Shown here: positions 1 to 8,332 of the stretch, in pieces
How the letters are laid out: the number at the start of each line of letters is the position of its first letter
Position numbering within the stretch: the first letter of the stretch is position 1
Origin: Aquimonas sp046318115
GTDB taxonomy: Bacteria > Pseudomonadota > Gammaproteobacteria > Xanthomonadales > Xanthomonadaceae
Direction of reading: 5' to 3'
Assembly (NCBI GenBank): GCA_046318115.1
Contig: JBKCVA010000148.1
Location: 12,456-76,455 of the forward strand
Length of the DNA: 64,000 bases
Position numbers and translations under genes: made by a program
Notes under the pieces: model-generated
What the model saw: the letters and a program-made list of their open reading frames with translations, nothing else
Told to the model about the DNA's origin: nothing
The model's database searches: none

Positions 1-648
1 GCGCTGGGGCTGGCCTTCGAGGGCTTCCACCTCTACGCCGGCTCGCAGAACCTGAAGGCCGAGGCGATTGTCGAGGCGCAGACCAAGAGCTACGAGCTGA
101 TCCTTGGCTGGGCGGATCAACTGCCGGCGCCGGTGCGTAGCCTGAACCTCGGCGGCGGCTTCGGCATCCCGTACACGCTCGCGGATACCCCGCTTGAGCT
201 CGCGCCGGTGGCCGATTGCCTGCAGGGCCTCGCCGAGCGCTGCGCCCGCGATTTCCCGCAGGGCCATCTGGTGCTCGAACTCGGCCGCTATCTGGCGGGC
301 GAAGCCGGCGTCTACGTGGCGCGGGTCATCGACCGCAAGATCTCGCGTGGGCAGGTCTTTCTGGTCTGCGACGGCGGCATGCACCATCACCTCGCCGCCA
401 GCGGCAACTTTGGACAGGTGCTGCGCAAGAACTATCCGTCCATGGTCAATGCGCGGCCCGGCGAGCGCGAGACCGCGAGTGTGGTCGGCCCGCTGTGCAC
501 GCCGCTCGACCTGCTCGCCGACCGCGCCGATCTGGGCGTGGCGCAGGAGGGCGATCTGGTGGTGGTCTTCCAGTCCGGCGCCTACGGCAAAACCGCGAGC
601 CCGCGCGAGTTTCTGGGGCATCCGGAAGTGGTGGAGGCGCTGGTGTGA
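1..648 (+). CDS. PLP-dependent decarboxylase, exosortase A-associated type (5' end outside window)
   Basis: This is the C-terminal 215 residues of a fold-type III pyridoxal-phosphate decarboxylase related to ornithine and diaminopimelate decarboxylases. The frame is open to the window edge, so the start lies upstream. Visible motifs are HLYAGSQNL, the phosphate-binding glycine loop LNLGGGFGIPY, CDGGMHHH, the active-site cysteine segment PLCTPLD, and the C-terminal GAYGKTASPREFLGHP. The last three look like the subfamily found in exosortase A / exopolysaccharide loci rather than housekeeping LysA or SpeC. The substrate is unknown; decarboxylation of an amino acid or aminoacyl unit is inferred from the fold. 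Its last codon overlaps the GTG start of the next gene, so the two are translationally coupled. Confidence 0.8.
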   Translation, partial: ALGLAFEGFHLYAGSQNLKAEAIVEAQTKSYELILGWADQLPAPVRSLNLGGGFGIPYTLADTPLELAPVADCLQGLAERCARDFPQGHLVLELGRYLAGEAGVYVARVIDRKISRGQVFLVCDGGMHHHLAASGNFGQVLRKNYPSMVNARPGERETASVVGPLCTPLDLLADRADLGVAQEGDLVVVFQSGAYGKTASPREFLGHPEVVEALV

Positions 649-1040
649 GCGGCGGGCCGGAGAATCCGTATCGGGCGACGGGTGCCGCCTTGTCGGAGCC
701 CTCGGAGACACGCGGCACGGGCGAGCACGTGCTCGCGTGGTTGGGTGTGGTCTTGGGGCTGTTTCCCTTGGGCGTGGCGCTCCTGATGGCGCCGCGGTTG
801 GCGCAGGTCTTCCGTAACTTTGGTGCGGATCTGCCCCTGCTGACCAGGCTGCTGTTTGATTGGCCAATTGTTCTTGCGCTTCCCTCGGCGCTGATGGCGC
901 TGTGGCGCCTGTTCCGACCCGGGGGCCGGCGCCAGGCCTGGACACTGTTCGGCGTCGGCCTCGCCCTGGCGATCCTGCTGTCGCTGCTGACGTTCCTGCT
1001 CTTCTACCTGCCGCTCTTCCAGCTCGCCTCGGTCGTTTGA
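645..1040 (+). CDS. small membrane protein of unknown function
   Basis: This 131-residue protein starts at a GTG that overlaps the stop of the decarboxylase, which points to translational coupling. After a hydrophilic N-terminus of about 30 residues it has three hydrophobic stretches, near residues 30-50, 68-88 and 98-128. The loop between the first two contains FGADLPLLTRLL, a segment often seen in small uncharacterised gammaproteobacterial membrane proteins. No catalytic motif is visible. It ends 16 bp before the convergent propeller gene. Function unknown; coupling to the decarboxylase is the only contextual clue. Confidence 0.6.
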   Translation: MSGGPENPYRATGAALSEPSETRGTGEHVLAWLGVVLGLFPLGVALLMAPRLAQVFRNFGADLPLLTRLLFDWPIVLALPSALMALWRLFRPGGRRQAWTLFGVGLALAILLSLLTFLLFYLPLFQLASVV

Positions 1041-1056
1041 CGACGCACAGCGCCGC

Positions 1057-2352
1057 CTACTCGAACCCATCCGCGAACAGCCCCTCCAGCACCGCCGGCA
1101 GGGCGTAGACGAAGACATCGCTGGCGCTGTTGGTATCGCCGATGACCAGGTCGCTGGCCAGCGAATCGAACGCGAACACGCCGGCGTCGCGGCTGACCGC
1201 CACCCGCGTACCGCTGGCACCGTTGCCGGGCACGGTGTTGCCGGCATCGCTGCCGCTGATCAGCTCGGGTGGCAGTGCGGGCTGGGTCAGCGACCAGGCA
1301 AAGGCCTGCGCGGGCTGGCCGGCACCGCGCCGGCACTGCGCGATCACCAGCCCGGTGTTGCTGATCTGCGCGCTGTCGCAGATGCCCATGCCGGCAGCGG
1401 CGGGTACCGCGACGGCGGCCGGCTGGTTCAGACGGCGCACCCACAGCTGGGTGGCGCTGGGGCTGCCGGCGCCCGAACCGAAGACCACGAGGCTGCCATC
1501 GGGCGAGATCACCGGGTTGCGCGCCCCGTTCAGATCGCTGCCGCCCGGGCCCAGGCTGGCCTGGCTGGTGGTGCCGTTGATGCGGTCGCGCAGGTAGATG
1601 CGCACCGAGCCGCTGGTCGGCGTGCCCAGCAGGTTGCTTGCGCTGCTGGCGAAGGCCACCCAGCGACCGTCCTCGCTGATCGTCGGCCGCTCGCCGCCGG
1701 CGCCGCCGTTGCCCGGGCCGCCGCCCGGCGTGAGGTCGATGCGCTGGGTCGTGCCTGCGCTCAGGTCGCGCACGTAGACAGCGGAGCTCGATGAGCCCGA
1801 ATCGCCCGCCACCAGGCCGCTGGCGTTGGAGCTGAACACCACGTAGCGGCCGTCGCCGGAGATGCCGCCGACCCGCGAGGTGCTGCCGGCCTGCAGCGTG
1901 CCGCTGGCGGTGAGGTTGACCAGGGCGGCCGTGCCGGTGACGCGGTCGATGCGCACCACATGCACGCCGCTGACGCCGCCGGTGTAGGTCGAGGATCCGG
2001 TGTCGAAGGCGACAAAGCGGCCGTTGGCCGAGGCCACGGCCTTTTCGTTGACGGTCGAGGCCGCCGAGGCCTGGCCGCCGGGCGTGGTGCTGACCACGCT
2101 CAGCGCCCCGCTGTTGAGCTCCAGCGCGATCACCTGCGCGCCCGAGGCGCCGCCCGACAGCAGGCTGCCGCTGCCGACGCTGAAGACCAGCACGCGGCCG
2201 TCGGCCGACAGCGCGGGCTCGAAGACACCGCCGTTGGGCTGGGCGCCGCCGGGGCCATCGACGCGGAAGAAGTTGTAGGACTGCGCGTGTGCGGCGCCGG
2301 CCGACAGGGCGAAACAGAAGACAAGACTTAGGATCGAGAGGGCAGGGCGCAT
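1057..2352 (-). CDS. secreted TolB-like beta-propeller protein with C-terminal FADGFE tail
   Basis: The 431-residue protein has a signal peptide (MRPALSILSLVFCFALSAGAAHA). It then has repeated blades with the pattern S-x-DGR-x-V-x-F (SADGRVLVFS, SGDGRYVVFSS, SEDGRWVAFAS, SPDGSLVVFGS), typical of WD40-like PD40/TolB propellers. It ends with the short tail LFADGFE, shared with two other secreted proteins in this window. It is a paralogue of the protein encoded at 51249-52544, which has the same length, blade pattern and tail. Export by Sec is likely. The role is unknown; such propellers are usually scaffolds or ligand-binding modules. It converges on the membrane-protein gene to its left. Confidence 0.75.
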   Translation of the reverse strand: MRPALSILSLVFCFALSAGAAHAQSYNFFRVDGPGGAQPNGGVFEPALSADGRVLVFSVGSGSLLSGGASGAQVIALELNSGALSVVSTTPGGQASAASTVNEKAVASANGRFVAFDTGSSTYTGGVSGVHVVRIDRVTGTAALVNLTASGTLQAGSTSRVGGISGDGRYVVFSSNASGLVAGDSGSSSSAVYVRDLSAGTTQRIDLTPGGGPGNGGAGGERPTISEDGRWVAFASSASNLLGTPTSGSVRIYLRDRINGTTSQASLGPGGSDLNGARNPVISPDGSLVVFGSGAGSPSATQLWVRRLNQPAAVAVPAAAGMGICDSAQISNTGLVIAQCRRGAGQPAQAFAWSLTQPALPPELISGSDAGNTVPGNGASGTRVAVSRDAGVFAFDSLASDLVIGDTNSASDVFVYALPAVLEGLFADGFE

Positions 2353-2418
2353 GGGCTGGGCTCCAGAGGGGTGCCCTGTCTGCTACGCCCTTGCGTGCGG
2401 GTTCCCATCACGCGCGCT

Positions 2419-5181
2419 TCAGCGCGGTGCCGGCTCCAGCCCCAACGCGCTGGCCAGGGCCTCGGCGCGGGCCCGATCCGGCTGTTCGGCGCGCAGCAGG
2501 GCGCGCAACTCGGGCAGGTTCGCACTGAGCAGTTCTGCCGCGGCAGCGCGGTCGCCGCGGGCGCGCAGCCAGTCGGCGCGATCGACCGCGAGCCGCGCCT
2601 GCTCCAGCGCGGAGGCGGTTCGGGTCTGCTGCTCGGCCCAGTCCAGCGCTTGGCCCGCGGCCTCCAGCGCCTCGCTGAGCGTGCGCACCTGCGCCTGCAG
2701 TCGCGCCGCCTGCACACCCTGGCGCTCGCGCAGCGCCTGCGCGTCGCCGGCCTCGGCTTCGAGTGCGTCGAGCGCGCGGGCGGCCGCCTGGGCTTCGCCT
2801 TCGAGCAGTTGCACCTCGACCGCCAGCAGGCGCCAGCGCTCGGCCGAAGCGTTCTCGCCGTCGGTCGATGCTGCGGCCTTGAGGACGTCCGCAATCACGG
2901 TTTTCGCGCGCGCGGCAGCGCCGCTCAAGGCCAGCACGCGCGCCGCGCCCCAGCGCACGCGATCGGCCTGGCCGGCCTGTAGCCCGGCGAAGCCGCTGGC
3001 ATCGGCGAGCAGGGCCTCGACCTCGGCGCGCGCGCCGACCAGGTCGCCCTCGGACAGGCGCGCATGCGCCAGGATCCAGCGCGACAGCGCGTCGGGGGCG
3101 CGGCCCAGGCCCTGCCAGTCGGCCTGCACGCGCTCGGCCAGCGCCCGCACTTCGGCCGGCCGACCCAGCGCCTGCAGGGCGCTCATCCGCCACTCGTCGA
3201 CGATGATCCGCAGCAGGCCGCCTTCGCCGCGCGCCTGCACGTACAGGGCGCGGGCACGATCGAAGTGATCCAGCGCGGTCTGCGCTTCGCCCAGACCAAG
3301 CCGCGCGCGGCCGGCCTCGAACTCGAACTGGTAGGCGAACAGCGAGTTGCCAAGCCCGGCTTCGCGCAGGCGGGCCAGCCCGGCGGCGGCGGCCTCGGCG
3401 GCTTCGGCCGAGCGCGCCTGCGAGTTCAGCGCGCCGGCCAGCTGCTGATCGAGGGTGGCCACCGCATCGGCGCTGGCGCGTTCTCGCAGCGCGACCGTGA
3501 GGCCGAGCCGCGCTTCGCGCTCGGCCTCGTCGAAACGCTCGGCATAGGTGGACGCCTGCACGCGCTGCACCGCCGCCATCGCCCTCGCGTCGGCGCTGGG
3601 CAGGGCCGCGTAGGCGCGCTCGGCGCGCTCCAGCCAGGGCGTGGCCTCGGGCAGGCGGCCGAGGTCGACCAGCAGCTGCGAGTACAGCGAGGCGGCGCGC
3701 GCGTAGGCCGGGCCGCGGTCCAGGCCCTGTGTCGACAGCGCCTGCAGGCTGTCGCGCAGCAGCGGCTCGGCCTGCGTCGCCTCGCCCAGCATCGCGTGCA
3801 GCGAACCCAGGTAGGCATTGACCAGGGCGACTTCGGAGGCGCCCTGCGGCAGTTCGCGCCGGACCCGATCGGCGCCGCGCTCCAGCATGCGACGCAGGGT
3901 GATCGGCGCATCGACATCGCCGTCGGGCGACAGCTCCAGCAGCAGGCCGCTGAAAAAGTTGAGGGTGGCCTGGGCCTGCGTGGCCGACTGCTCCGCCAGC
4001 GCGCGCTGCTGCTCGGCGCGGGCCTCGGCGGCCAGCGCGCGGTCGCGCTCCAGGCCCAGTCGCCACAGGAACAGCAGCAGGGCCAGCAGCACCAGCACGG
4101 CGACGCTGACGCTGCCGCGATGCCGGCGGGCGAAGCGCGACAGCCGGTACAGCGGGCGCGGCCGCATCGCCCGCACCGGCCGGCCCTCGCGCCAGCGCTG
4201 CAGCTCGTCGCGCAGGGCCTCGACGCTGGGATAGCGCTCGCTCGCGTCCGTTGCGGTGGCCTGCGCGACGATCGCGCGCAGGTCCGCATCCAGCGCCACC
4301 GGCTGCAGGCCCGCCGCGCTGGCGCCGCCGTCGGGCCGGCGCGCTTCCAGCAGCTCGCGCAGCAGCAGGCCCAGCGAATACACATCGGTGGCGGTGGTCA
4401 CCGCGCGGCCGGCCGATTGTTCGGGGCTGGCGTAGCCCGGTGTCCACACCCGCGTCGAGGTGTCGCGGCTCTCGCCGCTGACGTCGACCAGCTTGGCCAC
4501 GCCGAAGTCCAGCACGCGCGGGCTGCCGTCGGCGGTCACCAGCACGTTCGAGGGCTTGAGATCGCGATGGATCACCAGCCGCTGATGCGCATGCGAGACC
4601 GCTTCGGCGATGCGCTGCACCAGCGCGACCCGCGCGTCGCGGTCGAGGCGCTGGCGGGCAGCGTGGGTGCACACGTCCTCGCCCTCGACGTACTCCATGA
4701 CGAAGTAGGGCTGGCCATCGGCGAGCTCGCCGCCGTCGATCAGGCGGGCGATCCACGGATGCTCCAGCGTCGCCAGCACCTGCCGTTCCTGACGGATCCG
4801 CCGACGGCCCTCCTCGGTCGGAAAGCCGCGCAGCAGCTTGAGCGCGCCGCGCTGGCGGTAGCCGCCGTCCACGCGCTGCACCTCGAACACCGTGCCCATG
4901 CCGCCGGCGCCGAGCTCGCGCAGCACCTCCCAGGCGCCGATGCGGCTGCCGGCGGCCGCAGCCGGACTGTCGTTCTCCAGGCGCAGGGCGGAGGCCGCAA
5001 GCGCGCCGCGGATCACCATCTCGGCGTCTTCGTCGGCGCGCAGCAGCCCTGCCAGCGCGAGCCGCTCTTCGGGCGTCAGCGCCAGCGCGGCCAGCGCCGA
5101 GGCGCGGGCCGCCGGCGGCAGCGCGACCAGGGCCTCGAAATGGGCCGCCAGCGCATCGAGTGAGGGCGTGGGCTCGGTCAT
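2419..5181 (-). CDS. transmembrane Ser/Thr protein kinase with C-terminal TPR region
   Basis: This 920-residue protein has an N-terminal helical region of about 80 residues followed by a PknB-like kinase domain (about 85-345). The domain contains the glycine loop GAGGMGTVFE, the ATP-anchoring Lys115, the catalytic HRDLKPSN loop (Asp207), DFG (Asp225) and GYASPEQ, so it should be active. A single membrane segment near residues 356-373 is followed by a coiled coil and a long alpha-helical TPR-like region that would be periplasmic. It lies 89 bp downstream of an ECF sigma factor gene on the same strand. Kinase/ECF pairs of this kind are known in this order, where the kinase is thought to control the sigma factor. 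The signal sensed is unknown. Confidence 0.88.
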   Translation of the reverse strand: MTEPTPSLDALAAHFEALVALPPAARASALAALALTPEERLALAGLLRADEDAEMVIRGALAASALRLENDSPAAAAGSRIGAWEVLRELGAGGMGTVFEVQRVDGGYRQRGALKLLRGFPTEEGRRRIRQERQVLATLEHPWIARLIDGGELADGQPYFVMEYVEGEDVCTHAARQRLDRDARVALVQRIAEAVSHAHQRLVIHRDLKPSNVLVTADGSPRVLDFGVAKLVDVSGESRDTSTRVWTPGYASPEQSAGRAVTTATDVYSLGLLLRELLEARRPDGGASAAGLQPVALDADLRAIVAQATATDASERYPSVEALRDELQRWREGRPVRAMRPRPLYRLSRFARRHRGSVSVAVLVLLALLLFLWRLGLERDRALAAEARAEQQRALAEQSATQAQATLNFFSGLLLELSPDGDVDAPITLRRMLERGADRVRRELPQGASEVALVNAYLGSLHAMLGEATQAEPLLRDSLQALSTQGLDRGPAYARAASLYSQLLVDLGRLPEATPWLERAERAYAALPSADARAMAAVQRVQASTYAERFDEAEREARLGLTVALRERASADAVATLDQQLAGALNSQARSAEAAEAAAAGLARLREAGLGNSLFAYQFEFEAGRARLGLGEAQTALDHFDRARALYVQARGEGGLLRIIVDEWRMSALQALGRPAEVRALAERVQADWQGLGRAPDALSRWILAHARLSEGDLVGARAEVEALLADASGFAGLQAGQADRVRWGAARVLALSGAAARAKTVIADVLKAAASTDGENASAERWRLLAVEVQLLEGEAQAAARALDALEAEAGDAQALRERQGVQAARLQAQVRTLSEALEAAGQALDWAEQQTRTASALEQARLAVDRADWLRARGDRAAAAELLSANLPELRALLRAEQPDRARAEALASALGLEPAPR

Positions 5182-5270
5182 GGTGGGCGGGCAGCTCGGG
5201 CGCGGACGCGGTTATCGGGGGTACGTCACGGCGCGCGCGATCGGATCAGGCGCCGCCGCCAGCGGCGGCC

Positions 5271-5858
5271 TCACTCGGCCTCCATCGCCTGCTTCAGCCA
5301 GGCGCGACCGAAGCGCAGGTCGCGGTCCACCGTGGGCACCGACACGCCCAGCGCGCGCGCCACCTGCTCGCGGTCGAGGCCGCCGAAATAGGTCAGCTCC
5401 AGCACCTGCGAGCGCCGTGCGTCCTGTCGGCCCAGCGCCTCCAGCGCCTCATGCAGGCGCAGCAGGGTGGCGTCCTCCTCGCAGGCGACGGCGTCGGCGG
5501 CCGACAGGCTGAGCGCAACCGCGCCACCGCCGCGCTTGTCGCGCAGGCGCCGGCGCGCTGCATCCACCAGCACCTGGCGGGTGGCCTGGGCCACCACGTT
5601 GAAGAAGTGCCGGCGGTCTTCCCAGCCGGCGTCGGCGTCGAGCAGGCGCAGCAGGGCTTCGTGGGCCAGCTCGGTGGCCGAGAGGCTGCCGCCGGGCAGG
5701 GCACGCGCACTGCGCTGGGCGATCGCCCGCACTTGGGTGTAGACGGCTTCCACCAGCCGTTCGCGGGCACTGGCATCGCCGCCCTGCCACTGCCGCAGCA
5801 GGCGGGTGATCGCCGGTGGCTGCAGATCTTCGGCCTCAAGCATCGGGAGAGGCTCCAT
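5271..5858 (-). CDS. ECF RNA polymerase sigma factor (TIGR02999-like)
   Basis: The product is an ECF sigma factor with region 2 (ITRLLRQWQGGD, ELAHEALLRLL) and region 4 (LELTYFGGLDREQVARALGVSVPTVDRDLR). It resembles the TIGR02999 family, which is usually encoded next to Ser/Thr kinases instead of an anti-sigma factor. The chosen ATG at 5858 gives 195 residues; an ATG at 5843 is also possible, while upstream codons add a non-conserved N-terminus. The kinase gene follows 89 bp downstream on the same strand, so the two probably form one operon. Family knowledge suggests activation by kinase phosphorylation rather than anti-sigma release; this is inference here. Confidence 0.85.
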   Translation of the reverse strand: MEPLPMLEAEDLQPPAITRLLRQWQGGDASARERLVEAVYTQVRAIAQRSARALPGGSLSATELAHEALLRLLDADAGWEDRRHFFNVVAQATRQVLVDAARRRLRDKRGGGAVALSLSAADAVACEEDATLLRLHEALEALGRQDARRSQVLELTYFGGLDREQVARALGVSVPTVDRDLRFGRAWLKQAMEAE

Positions 5859-6055
5859 GCGCGGATCCAAGGGCCGGCCCAGACGGCCCGGCGAGACCGC
5901 AGCGTAGCCAAAACGCGGCGCGCGGGTCATCGCACCGCGGAGCCTGTCAACGCAGGGCCGGTCGGCAGGGGCGTGCCCGCCGCACCGTCGCGGGATGCCG
6001 AAGCCGTCCGAATCGTGCACCCTAGGCCGCTTAGCCGCGTTTGCCGACCCCGCCG

Positions 6056-8089
6056 ATGGACCCTATCGAACACGCCCGGGAACTGTTCTTCAAGGCCCTG
6101 GACCACCATCAGCGCGGTCGTCTCGACGAGGCCGAGGCGCTGTATCGCGAGGCCCTCGTGCACGTGCCCGGGCGTGTTTCCGTGATCTCCAACCTGGCGA
6201 CGGTGCTGGTGCTCAGGGGCCAGCACGAAGAGGCGCAGGCCTTGGCCGAGCGCGCCCTGCAGCTGGAGCCGAACTGTGCCGAGGCACACGCCATCCTGGC
6301 CGAGATCAGGCGCGGCCGGCAGGGGCCGCAGGCGGCCCTGTTCGAGCTCGAGCGCGTCCTTGCGCGCGCCCCTGACGATCCGGAGCTGCACTTCCACCGC
6401 AGCGCGCTGCTGGCCGAACTCGGCCGCTTCGACGAGGCGCTGAGCGCCAGCGGGCGCGCCCTCGAGCTGCGGCCGGACCATCCCGGCAACCGCGCCCACC
6501 ACGCGCTGCTCATGGCCACCGCGGGCGACACCGCGGGCGCTCAGCACTCGCTGGGCACGCTGCTGCGCGAAGATCCGCGGCCGCTGGCCGCGGGCGAAGC
6601 CTGGGTGGGCCTGCTGCTGCGCCGCGTCGCCGAAGCACAAGGCGTGCTGCAGGAGACCGTCGAGCCGGCGCTGCTGGTGCGCGCCCTCGACACGCCCTGG
6701 GCCGCGCCGCGGCGACTGCTGCCGCTGGTGTGTCAGGCCGCGCACGCCGATTCACGCATCGGCCCCTGGCTGCAGCGCGTGCGCGAAGCGTGGCCGCAGC
6801 GGTTGCCGCCGCACAGCTGGTCGGACCTGCGCCTGGGCAGCGCGATCTACAGCCATCCGCTGCTGCGTGCGCTGCTGCGGCAGCCGGCCATACCCGACGT
6901 CGAGATTCAGCACCTTCTGCTGCAGGCGCGCGGCGTGCTGCTGGAGCGCGCGGCCCGCAGCAGCGCCGAGGCGCCCTTGGAGGATGTCCAGCTGGCGTTC
7001 CTGTGCGCACTGGCCGCGCATACCTTGCGCCAGCATCACCTGTGGCCGGTGACCGCCGAAGAGCAGACGCAGATTGAAGCCCTGGGCGAGCGCCTGCGCT
7101 CCGCCCTGGCGCGGGGCGAGCCTTGGCCTGCCGCCTGGCTGCCGGCCCTGCTGGCCTATCGGCCGCTGTCCGAAATCGCTGCGACCGATGCGCTGAAGCG
7201 TCGCACCGACCCGGCACCGGTGCAGGCGCTGCTGGCGCAAGCCGCGGCCGATACCGGCCCGCTGCCCTGCCTGCGCTGGACCCACCTGCCCAGCTCGCCG
7301 CGAGGCCTCGCCCTGGCCGACTATCTGGCCGAGCGGATTACGCCCTTCACGATGCCGCGCCTGCCCCGGCTGGGTGAACCCCGTGTTCTCGCACTCGCCG
7401 CCGGCGGCGGCGAATGGGCGTTCGAACTGGCCGTGCGGCTGCGTGGCGCCAGCACGCGGGTGCTCGATACCGATGCCCGCACCGCCAGCGCCTTGGGCGA
7501 ACAGGCCCAGCGATTGCGTCTGCCGCAGCTCAGCGTGGCCCAAGGGGGCCTCGAAGCGGCCGGTGCCGGCGGCTATACCGTGATCGACAGCGGACGCCTG
7601 CTGCTGACGCCCGGCCCGCTGGCCGCGCGTCTGTCGGAGCTGAGGCGCTGGCTGGCACCGCGCGGGTTGCTGCGCCTGCGCGTGCTGGGCGCGCGCGTGC
7701 GATCCGCGCTGCGGGCCGCGCGCGCCGCTCTCGTTGAGGCCGGCTTCGATCCCGCCACCGCCCACCCTCGCGAACTGCGGCTGTGCCTGCTCGCGATGCC
7801 GGCCGATCACCCGGCTGCCGTGCTGCGGACCCTGCCCGAGTTCCACAGCCTCGGCCCGTGCGGCAGTCTGCTCCGCGCGTGGGATGACGCTCCCCTGGGC
7901 CTGGTCGAAGTGGTCGATCAGGTTCAAGCTGCCGGGCTGCGCCTGCGCGGGCTCGAGCTGGGCTTCGACGAGCGCGCCGCGCTGCCGAAGCAGGGTCCGC
8001 TGCCCGCGGATCTGCCAGCCTGGGCTGCACTCGAGGCCGGGCATCCGCGCATGTTCGGCGACTTCTACACGCTCTGGGCCAGCCCATAG
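6056..8089 (+). CDS. TPR-repeat protein with C-terminal methyltransferase-like domain
   Basis: The protein has 677 residues from the ATG at 6056; a TTG at 6041 is in frame. The N-terminal 180 residues are tetratricopeptide repeats (HHQRGRLDEAEALYREAL, LLAELGRFDEALSASGRAL). The middle third has no obvious motif. From about residue 435 a Rossmann-like class I methyltransferase fold is visible, with VLALAAGGGEWAFELA as the glycine loop and VLDTDA as the acidic strand end. Similar TPR-methyltransferase fusions occur widely in proteobacteria, often without known substrate. It is divergent from the ECF sigma gene. Its TAG stop (8087-8089) is the first part of a REP-like palindrome, an arrangement also seen at two other genes here. 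Confidence 0.7.
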   Translation: MDPIEHARELFFKALDHHQRGRLDEAEALYREALVHVPGRVSVISNLATVLVLRGQHEEAQALAERALQLEPNCAEAHAILAEIRRGRQGPQAALFELERVLARAPDDPELHFHRSALLAELGRFDEALSASGRALELRPDHPGNRAHHALLMATAGDTAGAQHSLGTLLREDPRPLAAGEAWVGLLLRRVAEAQGVLQETVEPALLVRALDTPWAAPRRLLPLVCQAAHADSRIGPWLQRVREAWPQRLPPHSWSDLRLGSAIYSHPLLRALLRQPAIPDVEIQHLLLQARGVLLERAARSSAEAPLEDVQLAFLCALAAHTLRQHHLWPVTAEEQTQIEALGERLRSALARGEPWPAAWLPALLAYRPLSEIAATDALKRRTDPAPVQALLAQAAADTGPLPCLRWTHLPSSPRGLALADYLAERITPFTMPRLPRLGEPRVLALAAGGGEWAFELAVRLRGASTRVLDTDARTASALGEQAQRLRLPQLSVAQGGLEAAGAGGYTVIDSGRLLLTPGPLAARLSELRRWLAPRGLLRLRVLGARVRSALRAARAALVEAGFDPATAHPRELRLCLLAMPADHPAAVLRTLPEFHSLGPCGSLLRAWDDAPLGLVEVVDQVQAAGLRLRGLELGFDERAALPKQGPLPADLPAWAALEAGHPRMFGDFYTLWASP

Positions 8090-8108
8090 GGTGGGTCTTG
8101 ACCCACCG
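8085..8108 (+). repeat. REP-like palindrome overlapping a stop codon
   Basis: The palindrome GGTGGGTCTTGACCCACC (8089-8106) is preceded by CCATA, and its TAG is the stop codon of the TPR-methyltransferase gene. The same element recurs near 30503, 30768, 36394, 36453, 36581 and 63983. The rest of the 8109-8332 gap shows no gene. Confidence 0.8.
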
Positions 8109-8332
8109 GAGCTCGACCCTCGCCCCGCTCATGGAAACACCGGCCGACCCTGGCTCGACTCTGGTCCCGGTCGTGGAAGGGCCGGCATCGGCGCTCGACC
8201 CGCGCGACAAGCCTCGGTCACCCCGATGTTGGGCATCGCCTTCGGCTCAGCCTCACCTATCCGACCGTTCAACCAAGCCTCGCCCCGTCATCCGCGGCGC
8301 CGCGCTGCGGCGCACGCGGCCCGGGCGCGCGC

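Noticed and set aside
2408..4756. A 782-residue minus-strand frame and a 699-residue plus-strand frame over the kinase gene
   Set aside because: Both are arginine/alanine-rich shadows of the kinase reading frame, which itself carries a complete set of kinase motifs.
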